A stretch of DNA of 64,000 nt from Flavobacteriaceae bacterium F08102 (GTDB taxonomy: Bacteria; Bacteroidota; Bacteroidia; Flavobacteriales; Flavobacteriaceae), in assembly GCA_023015935.1 (NCBI GenBank), contig JALKAY010000001.1, forward strand, positions 248,874 through 312,873, written 5' to 3'. The notes beneath the pieces are model-generated. The model had not been told where the DNA came from, did no database searches, and saw only the letters and a program-made list of their open reading frames with translations. Position numbers and translations under genes: made by a program. How positions within the stretch are numbered: the stretch's first letter is position 1; each line of letters opens with the position of its first letter. Below are positions 17,329 to 26,770 of this stretch, in pieces.

Positions 17329-17907
17329 TTAAATTTTTGCAAGTATAAAATTATCAGCGTTTTCAAGCTTTAGCGGTATATTTATTTTCGTGGTATCCCA
17401 ACGTAATATCATATCAAATCCCGTAGAACTTTCTTCAAATCCAATCGTAAAATATTCAATTGAGGCTGCTTGATCTACATTAACTGAAACTCTAGCCCGA
17501 TCAAACAACGGATTATAACAATCTGGGCCAATACCATTGAGATTCGCACTCAAAATTACATCCCAGGTATGTTTATGTGGCACCGTATACAAGATATACG
17601 TACCTGCCGAAATATGAACTCCACCAAAATTTACATCTTTATAAAATTTAACTTCCGTTGCCACCTTAGCCCCTGTGCTCCATACTTTATTAAATGGAAT
17701 TTGCTCTCCAAAAACAGTAGATGTATTTTTTTTCACTCTTCCATAAATAACTTTAACAATAGGTTCATCAAGACTGTCTCCCCGATAATAAGAAATATCC
17801 AAGGGGGTTTCTTCTAATTTGGTCTTATTTTGTGCGTGTATAGACTGCTTTAATAACACCGCAATGCATAGACAAATTATAAATCTTATTACGTTAATCC
17901 TATTCAT
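17329..17907 (-). CDS. DUF2911 domain-containing secreted protein (copy 1)
   Basis: 192 residues from the ATG at 17907 (MNRINVIRFIICLCIAVLL...); an upstream in-frame ATG at 17982 would only add 25 residues before the signal peptide, so I prefer the internal start. Signal peptide to about residue 24 (SIHAQ). The DUF2911 domain follows: KVIYGRVKK, KVWSTGAKVATEVKFYKDVNFGGVHISAGTYILYTVPH, WDVILSANL. The family is common in Bacteroidota; its function is unknown. A second copy is at 62954-63499. The gene is divergent from the sigma factor gene, so they may share control, but this is inference. Confidence 0.88.
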   Translation of the reverse strand: MNRINVIRFIICLCIAVLLKQSIHAQNKTKLEETPLDISYYRGDSLDEPIVKVIYGRVKKNTSTVFGEQIPFNKVWSTGAKVATEVKFYKDVNFGGVHISAGTYILYTVPHKHTWDVILSANLNGIGPDCYNPLFDRARVSVNVDQAASIEYFTIGFEESSTGFDMILRWDTTKINIPLKLENADNFILAKI

Positions 17908-18063
17908 AATGACTATTTTAATTGGTTTCAAAAACAATAAAACCCCTAACTTTACAGTTAATAGGTTGTTTGTTAGCTTCAATGGCTATATGAAGTCATT
18001 GACTTATGAAACAAATGAAGTGGAAAAATTCCTACAACAACTAATATGATTTTGTAAATTATA

Positions 18064-18579
18064 ATGCTGAAGACCCTAAATACCGATGTTTGCGAAGAAC
18101 ATGTATATGCTCGAATTTTTAAATCCTTGTCGAAAGACATATTTAATTTCTTACGTTTTAAATATGGCGATCGTTTAGATCCACGCGATAAGGTACAAGA
18201 AGCTTTTATTAAACTTTGGGACAATTGTAAAAATGTAACACCAGAAAAAGCCAAATCATTTTTGTTTACCACAGCAAATAACATGATGCTCAATGAAATT
18301 AAGCATCAAAAGGTGGTGTTAAAACATCAACAAATAAAACCCAAAAATTATACCAATGAGAATCCAGAATTCTTAATGGAAGAAACAGAGTACATGCATA
18401 AGTATCAGCGCGCCTTAGCTAAATTAACAGAAGGCCAACGGGTTGCTTTTTTAATGAATCGCGTTGAAGGTAAAAAACATAAAGAAATTGCAGAAATCTT
18501 AGGAATCTCTAGAAAAGGAGTAGAAAAAAGGATTTACACTGCACTAGAAAAATTACGAAAAGATATTGATGGTATTTAA
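18064..18579 (+). CDS. ECF-type RNA polymerase sigma factor (FecI-like)
   Basis: A 171-residue sigma-70 family factor of the extracytoplasmic type. Region 2 is at about residues 18-60 (RIFKSLSKDIFNFLRFKYGD, VQEAFIKLWDNC). Region 4 is at about 118-165 (LAKLTEGQRVAFLMNRVEGK, then the helix-turn-helix HKEIAEILGISRKGVEKRIY). It is followed by a FecR anti-sigma gene and a receptor with an STN domain, the arrangement of cell-surface signalling, where a bound ligand outside leads to release of the sigma factor inside. The likely target is the receptor gene itself. Start ATG 18064. Confidence 0.93.
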   Translation: MLKTLNTDVCEEHVYARIFKSLSKDIFNFLRFKYGDRLDPRDKVQEAFIKLWDNCKNVTPEKAKSFLFTTANNMMLNEIKHQKVVLKHQQIKPKNYTNENPEFLMEETEYMHKYQRALAKLTEGQRVAFLMNRVEGKKHKEIAEILGISRKGVEKRIYTALEKLRKDIDGI

Positions 18580-18709
18580 AAAACCTTGGTTAATATAGAA
18601 AACTTTATATTTGAACTTTAAAACCCAAACATTGAGGCTCCATAAAAAAAATCACACCGCAGGTAGGAAAACATATGTTCTAGTTGTTCTATAATTAGAA
18701 AACATTGAT

Positions 18710-19633
18710 ATGCAAAAAGAAATTTTAATACAAAAATGGTTAGACGGTGAGCTGAATGCTGAAGAAATGGAAGCTTTCAAAGCACTCCCTGAGTATGCCT
18801 CCTACGCAAAACTCTCGGAAAAAGCCCTCTACTTCAAGGACGAATCATACGATGTGGATCTTGAATTTAATAAATTAAACGACATTATTAGTCGTAAAAG
18901 GCAACAAAAAACAGAAACTTCCACAAAAAAACCAGTGCAATGGCTCAACCCATTAATGCGCGTGGCAGCTATCCTCGTGGTAGGTATGCTGGTTTATTTT
19001 GCACCTATTTATGGTGATACAACTACGATAAAAACCTTGGCGAGTAATAAAACAGCCATCGAACTCCCAGACAATTCACATGTAAATTTAAATGCAGCCT
19101 CTTCAATTCAATTCAAAAAAGGAAACTGGGAAGAAAAACGCCAAGTCAATTTAGTGGGCGAAGCCTTTTTTAACGTAGCGGAAGGATCTCAATTTGATGT
19201 GGTTACGTGGCTTGGAAAAGTGAGTGTCTTAGGCACACAATTTAACGTAAAACAACGCGTTAATTACTTTGAAGTTAGCTGTTATGAAGGTGTCGTGAGT
19301 GTTACATATAAAGATAGGGTAATTAAATTACCGGCTGGTAAAACGTTTAAATTAATTGATGGTGAAATAATCGAAGGAGAAACAAATGAAAAATCTCCAT
19401 CATGGTCATCAAAAAACATAAGCAGTTTTAAAAGTGTACCTTATTCACAAGTCATTCACGAATTTGAAAGACAGTATGATGTAAAGATTGAAACTCAAAA
19501 TGTAGATACAACACAATTATTTACAGGTAGCTTCACACAAAAAAATAAGGAGCTAGCCCTAAAGGCCATAACATTACCATTACAATTAAAATACAAGCAA
19601 AATACCAACAAAATCACCCTCACAAAGGAATAA
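18710..19633 (+). CDS. FecR-family anti-sigma regulator
   Basis: 307 residues. The N-terminal cytoplasmic part (MQKEILIQKWLDGELNAEEMEAF) would hold the sigma factor. One membrane helix is at about residues 82-102 (MRVAAILVVGMLVYFAPIYG). The FecR domain at about 108-205 carries ELPDNSHVNLNAASSI and LVGEAFFNVA. The C-terminal DUF4974-like part is at about 235-305 (FKSVPYSQVIHEFERQYDVKI, FTGSF). In this class the periplasmic part senses the receptor's STN domain. It follows the sigma gene after 130 bp, and the receptor reading frame begins at or just after its stop codon, suggesting translational coupling. Confidence 0.93.
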   Translation: MQKEILIQKWLDGELNAEEMEAFKALPEYASYAKLSEKALYFKDESYDVDLEFNKLNDIISRKRQQKTETSTKKPVQWLNPLMRVAAILVVGMLVYFAPIYGDTTTIKTLASNKTAIELPDNSHVNLNAASSIQFKKGNWEEKRQVNLVGEAFFNVAEGSQFDVVTWLGKVSVLGTQFNVKQRVNYFEVSCYEGVVSVTYKDRVIKLPAGKTFKLIDGEIIEGETNEKSPSWSSKNISSFKSVPYSQVIHEFERQYDVKIETQNVDTTQLFTGSFTQKNKELALKAITLPLQLKYKQNTNKITLTKE

Positions 19634-19671
19634 GTTTATTCCTTTGTTTACTTATTATTGTAAGTAGCCAA

Positions 19672-22131
19672 ATGAGCCTTAAAGCTCAAGACATACAACA
19701 AAAAGAATCGCTTATAACGATTATTGAAAAGTTACAATCAACTTTTGATTGTAACTTTTCCTATATTGACAAGGATATAAAAAAGGTTTTTTTAATCCCC
19801 CCAAAAAAAGACTTGACCTTAACGGAAACGGTAGCGTATTTACAAAAAGCCACCGACTTGTCATTTACCATGCTAGGGAATAAATTTATTACCATCACCC
19901 GTTTTGCAAAACCTAGTTATTCTATTTGTGGCTATTTACTAGACGCTTCTACCAATGAAGTAATTTCAGGTGCGGTTATTCAAACTAAAAACAGCTCCAT
20001 CATTTCTGATGAAAAAGGTTATTTTAAACTTGAAAATGTACACGATCATGATTTAGTCAGCTTCAGACATATTAGCTATAATATCTATACCGACGAAGCC
20101 CAAAACTACAATCATAAAGATTGTGATGTTATTTATTTAGATTCTAAAACAGAAAATTTAGCTGAAGTAGTCTTAACAAATTACCTCACCAATGGAATAA
20201 ATAAAATAATTGATGGAAGCATTCATATCAATTATAGAAATTTCGGACAAGTTCCAGGATTGATTGAAACTGACGTCCTACAAACCATTCAAGCCTTATC
20301 TGGTTTTCAAAGCATCGATGAAACAGTCTCTAACATCAATGTCCGTGGAGGAACTCACGATCAAAATTTAATTATGTGGGACGGAATAAAAATGTATCAA
20401 TCAGGACATTTTTTCGGATTAATTTCTGCCCTAAATCCTCGAATTACAAAACGCGTAACCTTGATAAAAAATGGGACAACCGCAAAATACACCGATGGGG
20501 TTTCTGGTACCATTGATATGCAAACCGACAAAAAAGTAAACAAAGACTTTAAAGCAGAAGCCGGAGTAAATTTCATCAATGCGGATGTATTTTTAGACCT
20601 CCCTGTCAACGATAAATCCTCAGTACAATTAGCCGCCAGAAAATCAATTAACCGATGGATTAATACGCCAACCTACGCACAATACTTTGATCGAGCTTTT
20701 CAAAATACAGACGTTGTGAATAGTACATCGAGCACCAATAGTAGCGAAGAGAATTTTGATTTTTATGATGTGAGTATGCGCTGGATATACGCATTCTCTG
20801 AACGAGATAAAATCGGACTAAATGCATTGTATCTAAATAACAGTCTTTCCATTTCTGAAAACGCATTTGGTGGTGGATTATCTGCTTCCAGAAAAAGTAC
20901 TTTAAATCAACAAAATGCAGCTGCAGGGATAAATTACAACCACAAATGGTCAAAACACTTTAGTTCAGAAGCTTTGCTTTCTGGAACTAAATACGATGTA
21001 GATGCGGTTAATTTTGATATTATCAATGAGCAAATTCTTACCCAAAAAAACAATATTGAAGAAGTGGGATTTGAGCTAAACAACTCATTGATGTACAATG
21101 ACTTATTGGTTTTTAAAGCGGGATATCATTTCAAACACACCAGCGCTGTCAATGTAGACAAGATTAACTACCCCGTCGTTGATAATTATGATAAAAATGA
21201 AGTGCAAAGCCATAGTATTTCTAGTGAAATAAACTTCACAAGCGAAGACTTCAACACCCACGTGAACCTTGGTGGTCGATTAAATTATCTCAGTACGTTT
21301 AACAAATTCCTTATTGAACCTCGGTTGAGTATTAATCAAAAGATAAATGATAAAATTACCGTCGAAATTTTGGGCGAATTTAAACATCAAAGCACCACGC
21401 TAAGATCATCAAATGAGAATTTTTTAGGCATTGATTCCAGACGTTGGTTTGTAAGCAATAATCAAAACATTCCAATAATCCAAAGCAAACAAATTTCTAC
21501 TGGGATAAATTATAAATATCGAAACTTATTGATTGACACAGAAGTGTACTATAAAACGGTTAATGGCATTACCAGTGAGAGCCAAGTATTTAGAAATCAA
21601 TACGAAAATCAATTGACCTCTGGCAGCTACGACGTAAAAGGTTTTGACTTTTTAATAAATAATACATTTGGAAAAGTAAATGCTTGGATAGCGTATTCAC
21701 TCGCGAAAAATCAATATAAATTCAATTCATTAAACCCACATCGTTTCCCAAGTAATTACGACATACGTCACACTTTATCTATGGCAGGATCTGTTAACGT
21801 AAATTCATTTAAATTTTCGTCTGGACTAAACTGGCGGTCTGGTAAACCTACCACACCCATCCTTGAAAATGCACCTTTAAACACATTGACCTATGGCGAC
21901 CCAAATAGCGAAAACTTACATGATTATTTACGATTAGACGCATCGATGATCTACCATTTCAATATCTCAAAAAAGGTAAGAGCCGAAGTAGGTTTAGCAG
22001 TATTAAATTTGATGAACAAGAAGAATGTAATTGATCAATACTACGTCTTAAATGAAAAAGGCGAACCTAACAAAATACAACAATACTCTCTTGGAATCAC
22101 CCCTAATTTCTCACTTCGTTTTTACTTCTAA
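19672..22131 (+). CDS. TonB-dependent receptor with STN signalling domain
   Basis: An outer-membrane active-transport receptor, 819 residues from the first ATG. Order: STN domain about 12-77 (ESLITIIEKLQSTFDCNFSY), CarboxypepD-like domain about 82-150 (ICGYLLDASTNEVISGAVIQ), plug about 190-295 (LQTIQALSGFQSIDETVSN, VNVRGG-type INVRGGTHDQNLIMWDG), then the barrel ending in SLRFYF. The STN domain and the sigma/FecR genes upstream make this a signalling receptor. The substrate is unknown; no SusD partner is adjacent, so a metal chelate or small nutrient is as likely as a glycan. The first ATG cuts off the signal peptide: in the same frame upstream lies ISLFLCLLIIVSSQMSLKAQ, with no ATG, GTG or TTG available. 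Confidence 0.93.
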   Translation: MSLKAQDIQQKESLITIIEKLQSTFDCNFSYIDKDIKKVFLIPPKKDLTLTETVAYLQKATDLSFTMLGNKFITITRFAKPSYSICGYLLDASTNEVISGAVIQTKNSSIISDEKGYFKLENVHDHDLVSFRHISYNIYTDEAQNYNHKDCDVIYLDSKTENLAEVVLTNYLTNGINKIIDGSIHINYRNFGQVPGLIETDVLQTIQALSGFQSIDETVSNINVRGGTHDQNLIMWDGIKMYQSGHFFGLISALNPRITKRVTLIKNGTTAKYTDGVSGTIDMQTDKKVNKDFKAEAGVNFINADVFLDLPVNDKSSVQLAARKSINRWINTPTYAQYFDRAFQNTDVVNSTSSTNSSEENFDFYDVSMRWIYAFSERDKIGLNALYLNNSLSISENAFGGGLSASRKSTLNQQNAAAGINYNHKWSKHFSSEALLSGTKYDVDAVNFDIINEQILTQKNNIEEVGFELNNSLMYNDLLVFKAGYHFKHTSAVNVDKINYPVVDNYDKNEVQSHSISSEINFTSEDFNTHVNLGGRLNYLSTFNKFLIEPRLSINQKINDKITVEILGEFKHQSTTLRSSNENFLGIDSRRWFVSNNQNIPIIQSKQISTGINYKYRNLLIDTEVYYKTVNGITSESQVFRNQYENQLTSGSYDVKGFDFLINNTFGKVNAWIAYSLAKNQYKFNSLNPHRFPSNYDIRHTLSMAGSVNVNSFKFSSGLNWRSGKPTTPILENAPLNTLTYGDPNSENLHDYLRLDASMIYHFNISKKVRAEVGLAVLNLMNKKNVIDQYYVLNEKGEPNKIQQYSLGITPNFSLRFYF

Positions 22132-22166
22132 AAAAAAACTGTGATCCACCACAGCAGATCACAGTT
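22130..22166 (-). terminator. Terminator of the aconitase gene
   Basis: AACTGTGATC (22137-22146) pairs with GATCACAGTT (22157-22166). On the minus strand the stem is followed by a nine-T run; on the plus strand no T run follows. It lies about 46 bp after the aconitase stop and touches the end of the converging receptor gene. Confidence 0.85.
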
Positions 22167-22212
22167 CATCGTTAGCTAAACATCGTTGAGACAAACTCAA
22201 TTCAAAATTTAT

Positions 22213-24486
22213 CTATTCATTTAGTTCTGCATTTTCCTTTTTAATCAAATTCAACGCTGACCCTTCCTTATACCAGGCGATTTGCCCTTCGTTATAAGTA
22301 TGATTAACCTCAATAACATCCGTTGAGCCGTCTGCATGGACTAATTCAATATGTAAAGGTTTATCTGCTGAAAATGTATCAAGATCTAAAAAGTTAAACG
22401 TATCATCCTCTTGAATTAAATCATAATCTGCCTCATTCGCAAAAGTAAGTCCTAACATCCCTTGTTTTTTAAGGTTCGTTTCGTGAATTCTCGCGAATGA
22501 TTTTACAATTACAGCAACCACTCCTAAGTGTCTAGGCTCCATGGCAGCGTGCTCTCTTGAAGAGCCTTCACCATAATTGTGATCACCCACCACTATAGAA
22601 GGTACTCCTGCGGCTTTATAAGCCCTTGCAGTATCAGGAACTGCTCCATACTCACCTGTTAATTGATTCTTTACTAGGTTCGTTTTTTTACTAAATGCAT
22701 TCACAGCTCCAATTAAGCAATTGTTAGAAATATTATCTAAGTGTCCACGAAACCTCAACCAAGGTCCAGCCATAGAAATATGGTCAGTTGTACATTTTCC
22801 GAAGGCTTTAATCAATAATTTAGCCCCTTTTATCTCATTCCCAATAGGCTCAAATGGTGTTAATAATTGCAAGCGTTTTGAATCAGGACTTACAACAATA
22901 TCAATCCCAGATCCATCTTCCATCGGTGCAACATACCCTGCATCTTCCACATCAAATCCTCTTGGTGGTAATTCTAACCCCGTTGGTTCTTCAAATTTAA
23001 CTTCTTCTCCATCTTCATTAATTAAAACATCTGTTAATGGATTAAAATCAAGACGTCCTGCAATTGCTACAGCAGCCACCATCTCAGGAGACCCTACAAA
23101 AGCATGTGTATTTGGATTTCCATCAGCACGTTTTGAGAAATTTCTATTAAACGAGTGTACTATCGTGTTTTTTTCCTCTTTTTCCGCTCCTTCTCTCGCC
23201 CATTGACCGATACATGGCCCACAAGCATTGGTAAATATTTTAGCATTTAAATCCTCAAATATTTTTATAATCCCGTCTCTTTCAGCCGTAAACCGTACTT
23301 GTTCTGATCCTGGATTTATTCCAAACTCAGCTTTAGTTACCAATTTCTTATCAACTGCTTGCTTGGCAACAGAAGCCGCTCGAGAAAGATCTTCATACGA
23401 TGAATTCGTACAAGAACCAATCAACCCCCATTCTACTTTTAATGGCCAACCATTTTTGGTAGCCTTTTCTGTCATCTCTCCAACTGGAGTGGCTAAATCT
23501 GGTGTAAATGGTCCATTTAAATGAGGTTGCAACGTTGATAAATCAATTTCTATTACTTCGTCAAAATACTGCTCTGGATTAGCATATACTTCTTCATCTC
23601 CTGTTAAATAAGAAGCTACTTTGTTAGCCTCGTCAGCTATGTCATTTCTATCTGTAGCTCTTAGGTAACGCTCCATTGATTCATCATATCCAAAAGTAGA
23701 TGTAGTAGCTCCTATTTCTGCTCCCATATTACAGATGGTTCCTTTTCCGGTACAAGAAATGGATTTTGCACCCTCTCCAAAATACTCAACAATTGAACCT
23801 GTACCTCCTTTAACTGTAAGAATTCCAGCAACCTTTAAAATAACATCTTTTGGAGCCGTCCAACCTGACAATTTACCAGTTAATTTTACTCCTATCAATT
23901 TTGGGAATTTAAGTTCCCATGGCATTCCTGCCATTACATCAACAGCATCAGCACCTCCAACACCAATCGCTACCATCCCAAGACCTCCAGCATTCACAGT
24001 ATGTGAATCTGTTCCAATCATCATTCCTCCTGGAAAAGCATAATTTTCTAAAACTACTTGATGTATAATTCCAGCTCCAGGTTTCCAAAAACCTATCCCG
24101 TATTTATTTGAAACAGAAGCTAAAAAATTAAACACTTCGCTACTATTATTTAATGCTGTTTGTAAATCTTTATCAGCTCCTATTTTAGCCTGAATTAAAT
24201 GGTCACAATGAACCGTAGTAGGTACAGCCACCTTTTTCTTCCCTGCTTGCATAAATTGCAACAATGCCATTTGTGCAGTAGCGTCTTGACAAGCAACTCT
24301 ATCTGGTGCAAAATCAACATAATCTTTACCTCTTTTAAAGGCCTTTGTTGTTTTACCATCCCACAGGTGATTGTATAATATTTTCTCGGATAAAGTTAAA
24401 GGTTTTCCAACAACCGCGCGTGCTGCATCAATACGCTCTGCCATTCTAGCATAAACGTCTTTAATCATTTCTATGTCAAATGCCAT
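22213..24486 (-). CDS. acn: Aconitate hydratase
   Basis: TCA-cycle enzyme interconverting citrate and isocitrate through a [4Fe-4S] cluster. From the ATG at 24486 ([19 protein letters not shown]) it has 757 residues, resembling the mitochondrial type in length. Motifs: [13 protein letters not shown] near 90, [21 protein letters not shown] near 156-176, the cluster cysteine in [13 protein letters not shown] near 373-385 and the pair in [11 protein letters not shown] near 440, and the swivel-domain [19 protein letters not shown] near 643-661. An upstream in-frame ATG (24516) is less likely because a -7 promoter box at 24514-24521 overlaps it. A terminator follows. Single-gene transcript. Confidence 0.96.
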   Translation of the reverse strand: MAFDIEMIKDVYARMAERIDAARAVVGKPLTLSEKILYNHLWDGKTTKAFKRGKDYVDFAPDRVACQDATAQMALLQFMQAGKKKVAVPTTVHCDHLIQAKIGADKDLQTALNNSSEVFNFLASVSNKYGIGFWKPGAGIIHQVVLENYAFPGGMMIGTDSHTVNAGGLGMVAIGVGGADAVDVMAGMPWELKFPKLIGVKLTGKLSGWTAPKDVILKVAGILTVKGGTGSIVEYFGEGAKSISCTGKGTICNMGAEIGATTSTFGYDESMERYLRATDRNDIADEANKVASYLTGDEEVYANPEQYFDEVIEIDLSTLQPHLNGPFTPDLATPVGEMTEKATKNGWPLKVEWGLIGSCTNSSYEDLSRAASVAKQAVDKKLVTKAEFGINPGSEQVRFTAERDGIIKIFEDLNAKIFTNACGPCIGQWAREGAEKEEKNTIVHSFNRNFSKRADGNPNTHAFVGSPEMVAAVAIAGRLDFNPLTDVLINEDGEEVKFEEPTGLELPPRGFDVEDAGYVAPMEDGSGIDIVVSPDSKRLQLLTPFEPIGNEIKGAKLLIKAFGKCTTDHISMAGPWLRFRGHLDNISNNCLIGAVNAFSKKTNLVKNQLTGEYGAVPDTARAYKAAGVPSIVVGDHNYGEGSSREHAAMEPRHLGVVAVIVKSFARIHETNLKKQGMLGLTFANEADYDLIQEDDTFNFLDLDTFSADKPLHIELVHADGSTDVIEVNHTYNEGQIAWYKEGSALNLIKKENAELNE

Positions 24487-24513
24487 ATTAAAATTGTTTT
24501 TTAAAAGTGTACA

Positions 24514-24521
24514 CAAAAGTA
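24514..24521 (-). promoter_or_regulatory. -7 promoter box of acn
   Basis: Minus-strand TACTTTTG, an exact TAnnTTTG match 27 bp before the chosen start. It overlaps the alternative upstream ATG, which argues for the shorter protein. No good -33 box was seen. Confidence 0.5.
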
Positions 24522-24668
24522 CTGAATTTCAACCAAATAATTGAATATTCCTTAAATAGATTGGTCTTATTAGGAAATAAATGGAGATATGGCAAAAAAC
24601 GCCGAATTACACTAAACTATTCGCAAAATGTTTTCAGGTTTATTAACAACCTCTAACAAATAAAACGG

Positions 24669-24944
24669 TTAGATAATCTCTGCAGACAAGCCTAGATTCA
24701 ACAAGTTGGTACATTTGGGCTTCAACTCTTCTAATTCACCTGTTTTTACCGCACACTTACCCTTAAAATGCACCAAATAAGCACACTGTTCTGCTTGTTC
24801 GGCCGTGTGCTCACAAATATTAATCAAACAATCAATCACAAACTCAAACGTATTAACATCATCATTGTACAAAATGATTTCATGCTGATTAACATCTTGC
24901 TCTAGGACATCTACTTCCTCGTGTATTTTCTCTTTCGTGCTCAT
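24669..24944 (-). CDS. clpS: ATP-dependent Clp protease adaptor ClpS
   Basis: A 91-residue adaptor that brings N-degron proteins to ClpAP/ClpCP. It has the usual flexible acidic N-terminus (STKEKIHEEVDVLEQDVNQ), then the ClpS core IILYNDDVNTFEFVIDCLINIC (the NDD-x-N-T motif is typical), CEHTAEQAEQCAYLVHFKGKC, and the closing AVKTGELEELKPK. The length is normal for the family. It lies 42 bp downstream of prmA on the same strand and may share the tpiA-prmA transcript. Cytosolic. Confidence 0.95.
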   Translation of the reverse strand: MSTKEKIHEEVDVLEQDVNQHEIILYNDDVNTFEFVIDCLINICEHTAEQAEQCAYLVHFKGKCAVKTGELEELKPKCTNLLNLGLSAEII

Positions 24945-24986
24945 TGCTTTGATAAAATTAAAAAAGATTTTCTAAAATTAAAAATT

Positions 24987-25823
24987 TCAAGAATTCTTTA
25001 ACAGGTACTTTAACGCTACCCAATTATTTCGTTCAATGGTCTTTTGCAATTTTAATCCATTGTCAGTAGCCAAACCATCTAACATAGGAATATCTTCTCG
25101 ATAAAAACCACTTAACAAAATTTGCCCTCCAGGATTCAGACATTGTACATAAACTGGGAGATCATTAAGTAAAATATTTCTATTAATATTCGCAATAATA
25201 AGATCGTATTTTTGTGTGATTAACATAGAGGCATCTCCTTGAAATACGTTAATCGAAGGATACCCATTACGTTCACAATTTTCGATCGAATTTTCATAAC
25301 ACCAAGCATCAATATCAATAGCATCAATTGATTTAGCCCCTTTCATTGCTGCAAAAATAGCTAAGATTCCTGTTCCACACCCCATATCTAACACGCGTAA
25401 ACCTGCTATATCCATGCTGATTAAATGCTGTACCATCATATGTGTAGTTTCATGATGTCCCGTGCCAAAACTCATTTTTGGTTCAATTACGATATCGTAT
25501 TCCAACTGTGGATTTTCATGAAATGGAGCGCGAATACTCACTAAATCATCTACTTGAATTGGATTAAAGTTTTTCTCCCATTCAATATTCCAATTCACTT
25601 GAGAAATTTCTTCAATACGATAACTAATTTTAAACTCGGGGTTTTGTAAAATATAAATAACTGTCAGATCAAGATGTTTTGCTTCCTCTTTTGGGATATA
25701 GGCAACCACTCCTGTTTCCGTCTCCACAAAACTTTCAAACCCAATTTGTCCTAGCTCTGCAATCAAAATTTCAGTTGCAGGCTTTTTTGGAGCAATTAAA
25801 AAATGATAAGCTAAATAAATCAT
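24987..25823 (-). CDS. prmA: Ribosomal protein L11 methyltransferase
   Basis: Trimethylates lysines and the N-terminus of ribosomal protein L11 using S-adenosylmethionine. 278 residues, slightly short for the family, as usual in Bacteroidota. The N-terminal substrate-recognition part covers about 1-95. The Rossmann methyltransferase domain begins near 105 (IEPKMSFGTGHHETTHMM), with the SAM motif VLDMGCGTGILAIFAAMKGA near 145-164 and DLIIANINRNILLNDLP near 208. The ATG overlaps the tpiA stop by 4 bp, so the two are translationally coupled. Confidence 0.96.
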   Translation of the reverse strand: MIYLAYHFLIAPKKPATEILIAELGQIGFESFVETETGVVAYIPKEEAKHLDLTVIYILQNPEFKISYRIEEISQVNWNIEWEKNFNPIQVDDLVSIRAPFHENPQLEYDIVIEPKMSFGTGHHETTHMMVQHLISMDIAGLRVLDMGCGTGILAIFAAMKGAKSIDAIDIDAWCYENSIENCERNGYPSINVFQGDASMLITQKYDLIIANINRNILLNDLPVYVQCLNPGGQILLSGFYREDIPMLDGLATDNGLKLQKTIERNNWVALKYLLKNS

Positions 25824-26578
25824 ACGGCGTTAACTATAGCTAAAAAATCTGTTGCATTGAGTGAAGCTCCTCCAATAAGCCCTCCATCCACATCTTTTTG
25901 TGAAAAAATTTCGACTGCATTTGTAGGCTTTACAGACCCTCCATACAAAATATGCACTTCTTCTGCTAATTTTTCATCGTACTGCTCTGCGATTAAATTT
26001 CGAATAAAAGCATGCATCTCTTGGGCTTGTTCTGGACGTGCCGTTTCACCGGTTCCAATAGCCCAAACAGGTTCATAAGCCAAAACGATGTCTTGCCAAT
26101 CGGCATCATTCAATTGAAATAAAGCATCCTTTAATTGATATTCAACCACGTTAAAGTGTTGGTCTGCTTTACGATCTTCCAATTGTTCTCCTAAACAAAA
26201 AATCACCTTCATTTGATGCTCTAATGCTTGTTCCACTTTTTTTGCTAACATTGTTGCATCCTCATGAAAATAAGCCCTGCGTTCTGAATGTCCCAAAATC
26301 ACCGTATTCACTCCAACACTTTGCAACATCTTTGCTGAAATTTCACCTGTATAAGCTCCTTTTTCAGCGAAATGCATATTCTGTGCAGCCACGGTTATTG
26401 CAGTTCCTTCAACAAGCTTTGTAACGGCATGTAAATTAACAAAGGTTGGCGCAATCATCACTTCAGTTGAAGACAATTCCATGGAAGACAGTCCAGATTT
26501 AATTTCATTAACCAAGGATATTGAAGCCTGTAGGTCGTTATTCATTTTCCAGTTTCCTGCGACAATTTTTTTTCTCAT
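25820..26578 (-). CDS. tpiA: Triosephosphate isomerase
   Basis: Glycolytic enzyme interconverting dihydroxyacetone phosphate and glyceraldehyde 3-phosphate. 252 residues, normal length. All landmarks are present: GNWKMNN at 8-14 (catalytic Lys), ILGHSERR near 94-101 (electrophilic His), VLAYEPVWAIGTG near 165-177 (catalytic Glu and mobile loop), and LYGGSVKPTNA near 210-220 (phosphate loop). It is the first gene of a likely tpiA-prmA(-clpS) transcript with a -7 box 20 bp upstream. Confidence 0.98.
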   Translation of the reverse strand: MRKKIVAGNWKMNNDLQASISLVNEIKSGLSSMELSSTEVMIAPTFVNLHAVTKLVEGTAITVAAQNMHFAEKGAYTGEISAKMLQSVGVNTVILGHSERRAYFHEDATMLAKKVEQALEHQMKVIFCLGEQLEDRKADQHFNVVEYQLKDALFQLNDADWQDIVLAYEPVWAIGTGETARPEQAQEMHAFIRNLIAEQYDEKLAEEVHILYGGSVKPTNAVEIFSQKDVDGGLIGGASLNATDFLAIVNAV

Positions 26579-26597
26579 TTCGGGTAAATTTTAAGCA

Positions 26598-26605
26598 CAA
26601 ATATA
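26598..26605 (-). promoter_or_regulatory. -7 promoter box of tpiA
   Basis: Minus-strand TATATTTG, an exact TAnnTTTG match about 20 bp before the tpiA start. The -33 box is not clear. Confidence 0.5.
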
Positions 26606-26742
26606 GGGATTTACATTGGCTGAAAACGCGCGATTATCAGAATATATTATAGACAAAACAAAAGTAAGCCAATTCAAATAGCCTCTGCATCCACCTCGAC
26701 AAACATAAATGGTAAAGATTTACACTGCTCATTCTTATTTTC

Positions 26743-26750
26743 TTACTTTT
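26743..26750 (+). promoter_or_regulatory. -7 promoter box of pyrF
   Basis: TACTTTTG, an exact TAnnTTTG match, 20 bp before the pyrF ATG. The -33 region (TTTACA) is weak. Confidence 0.5.
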
Positions 26751-26770
26751 GTCAAAATTTTTTTTCACTC

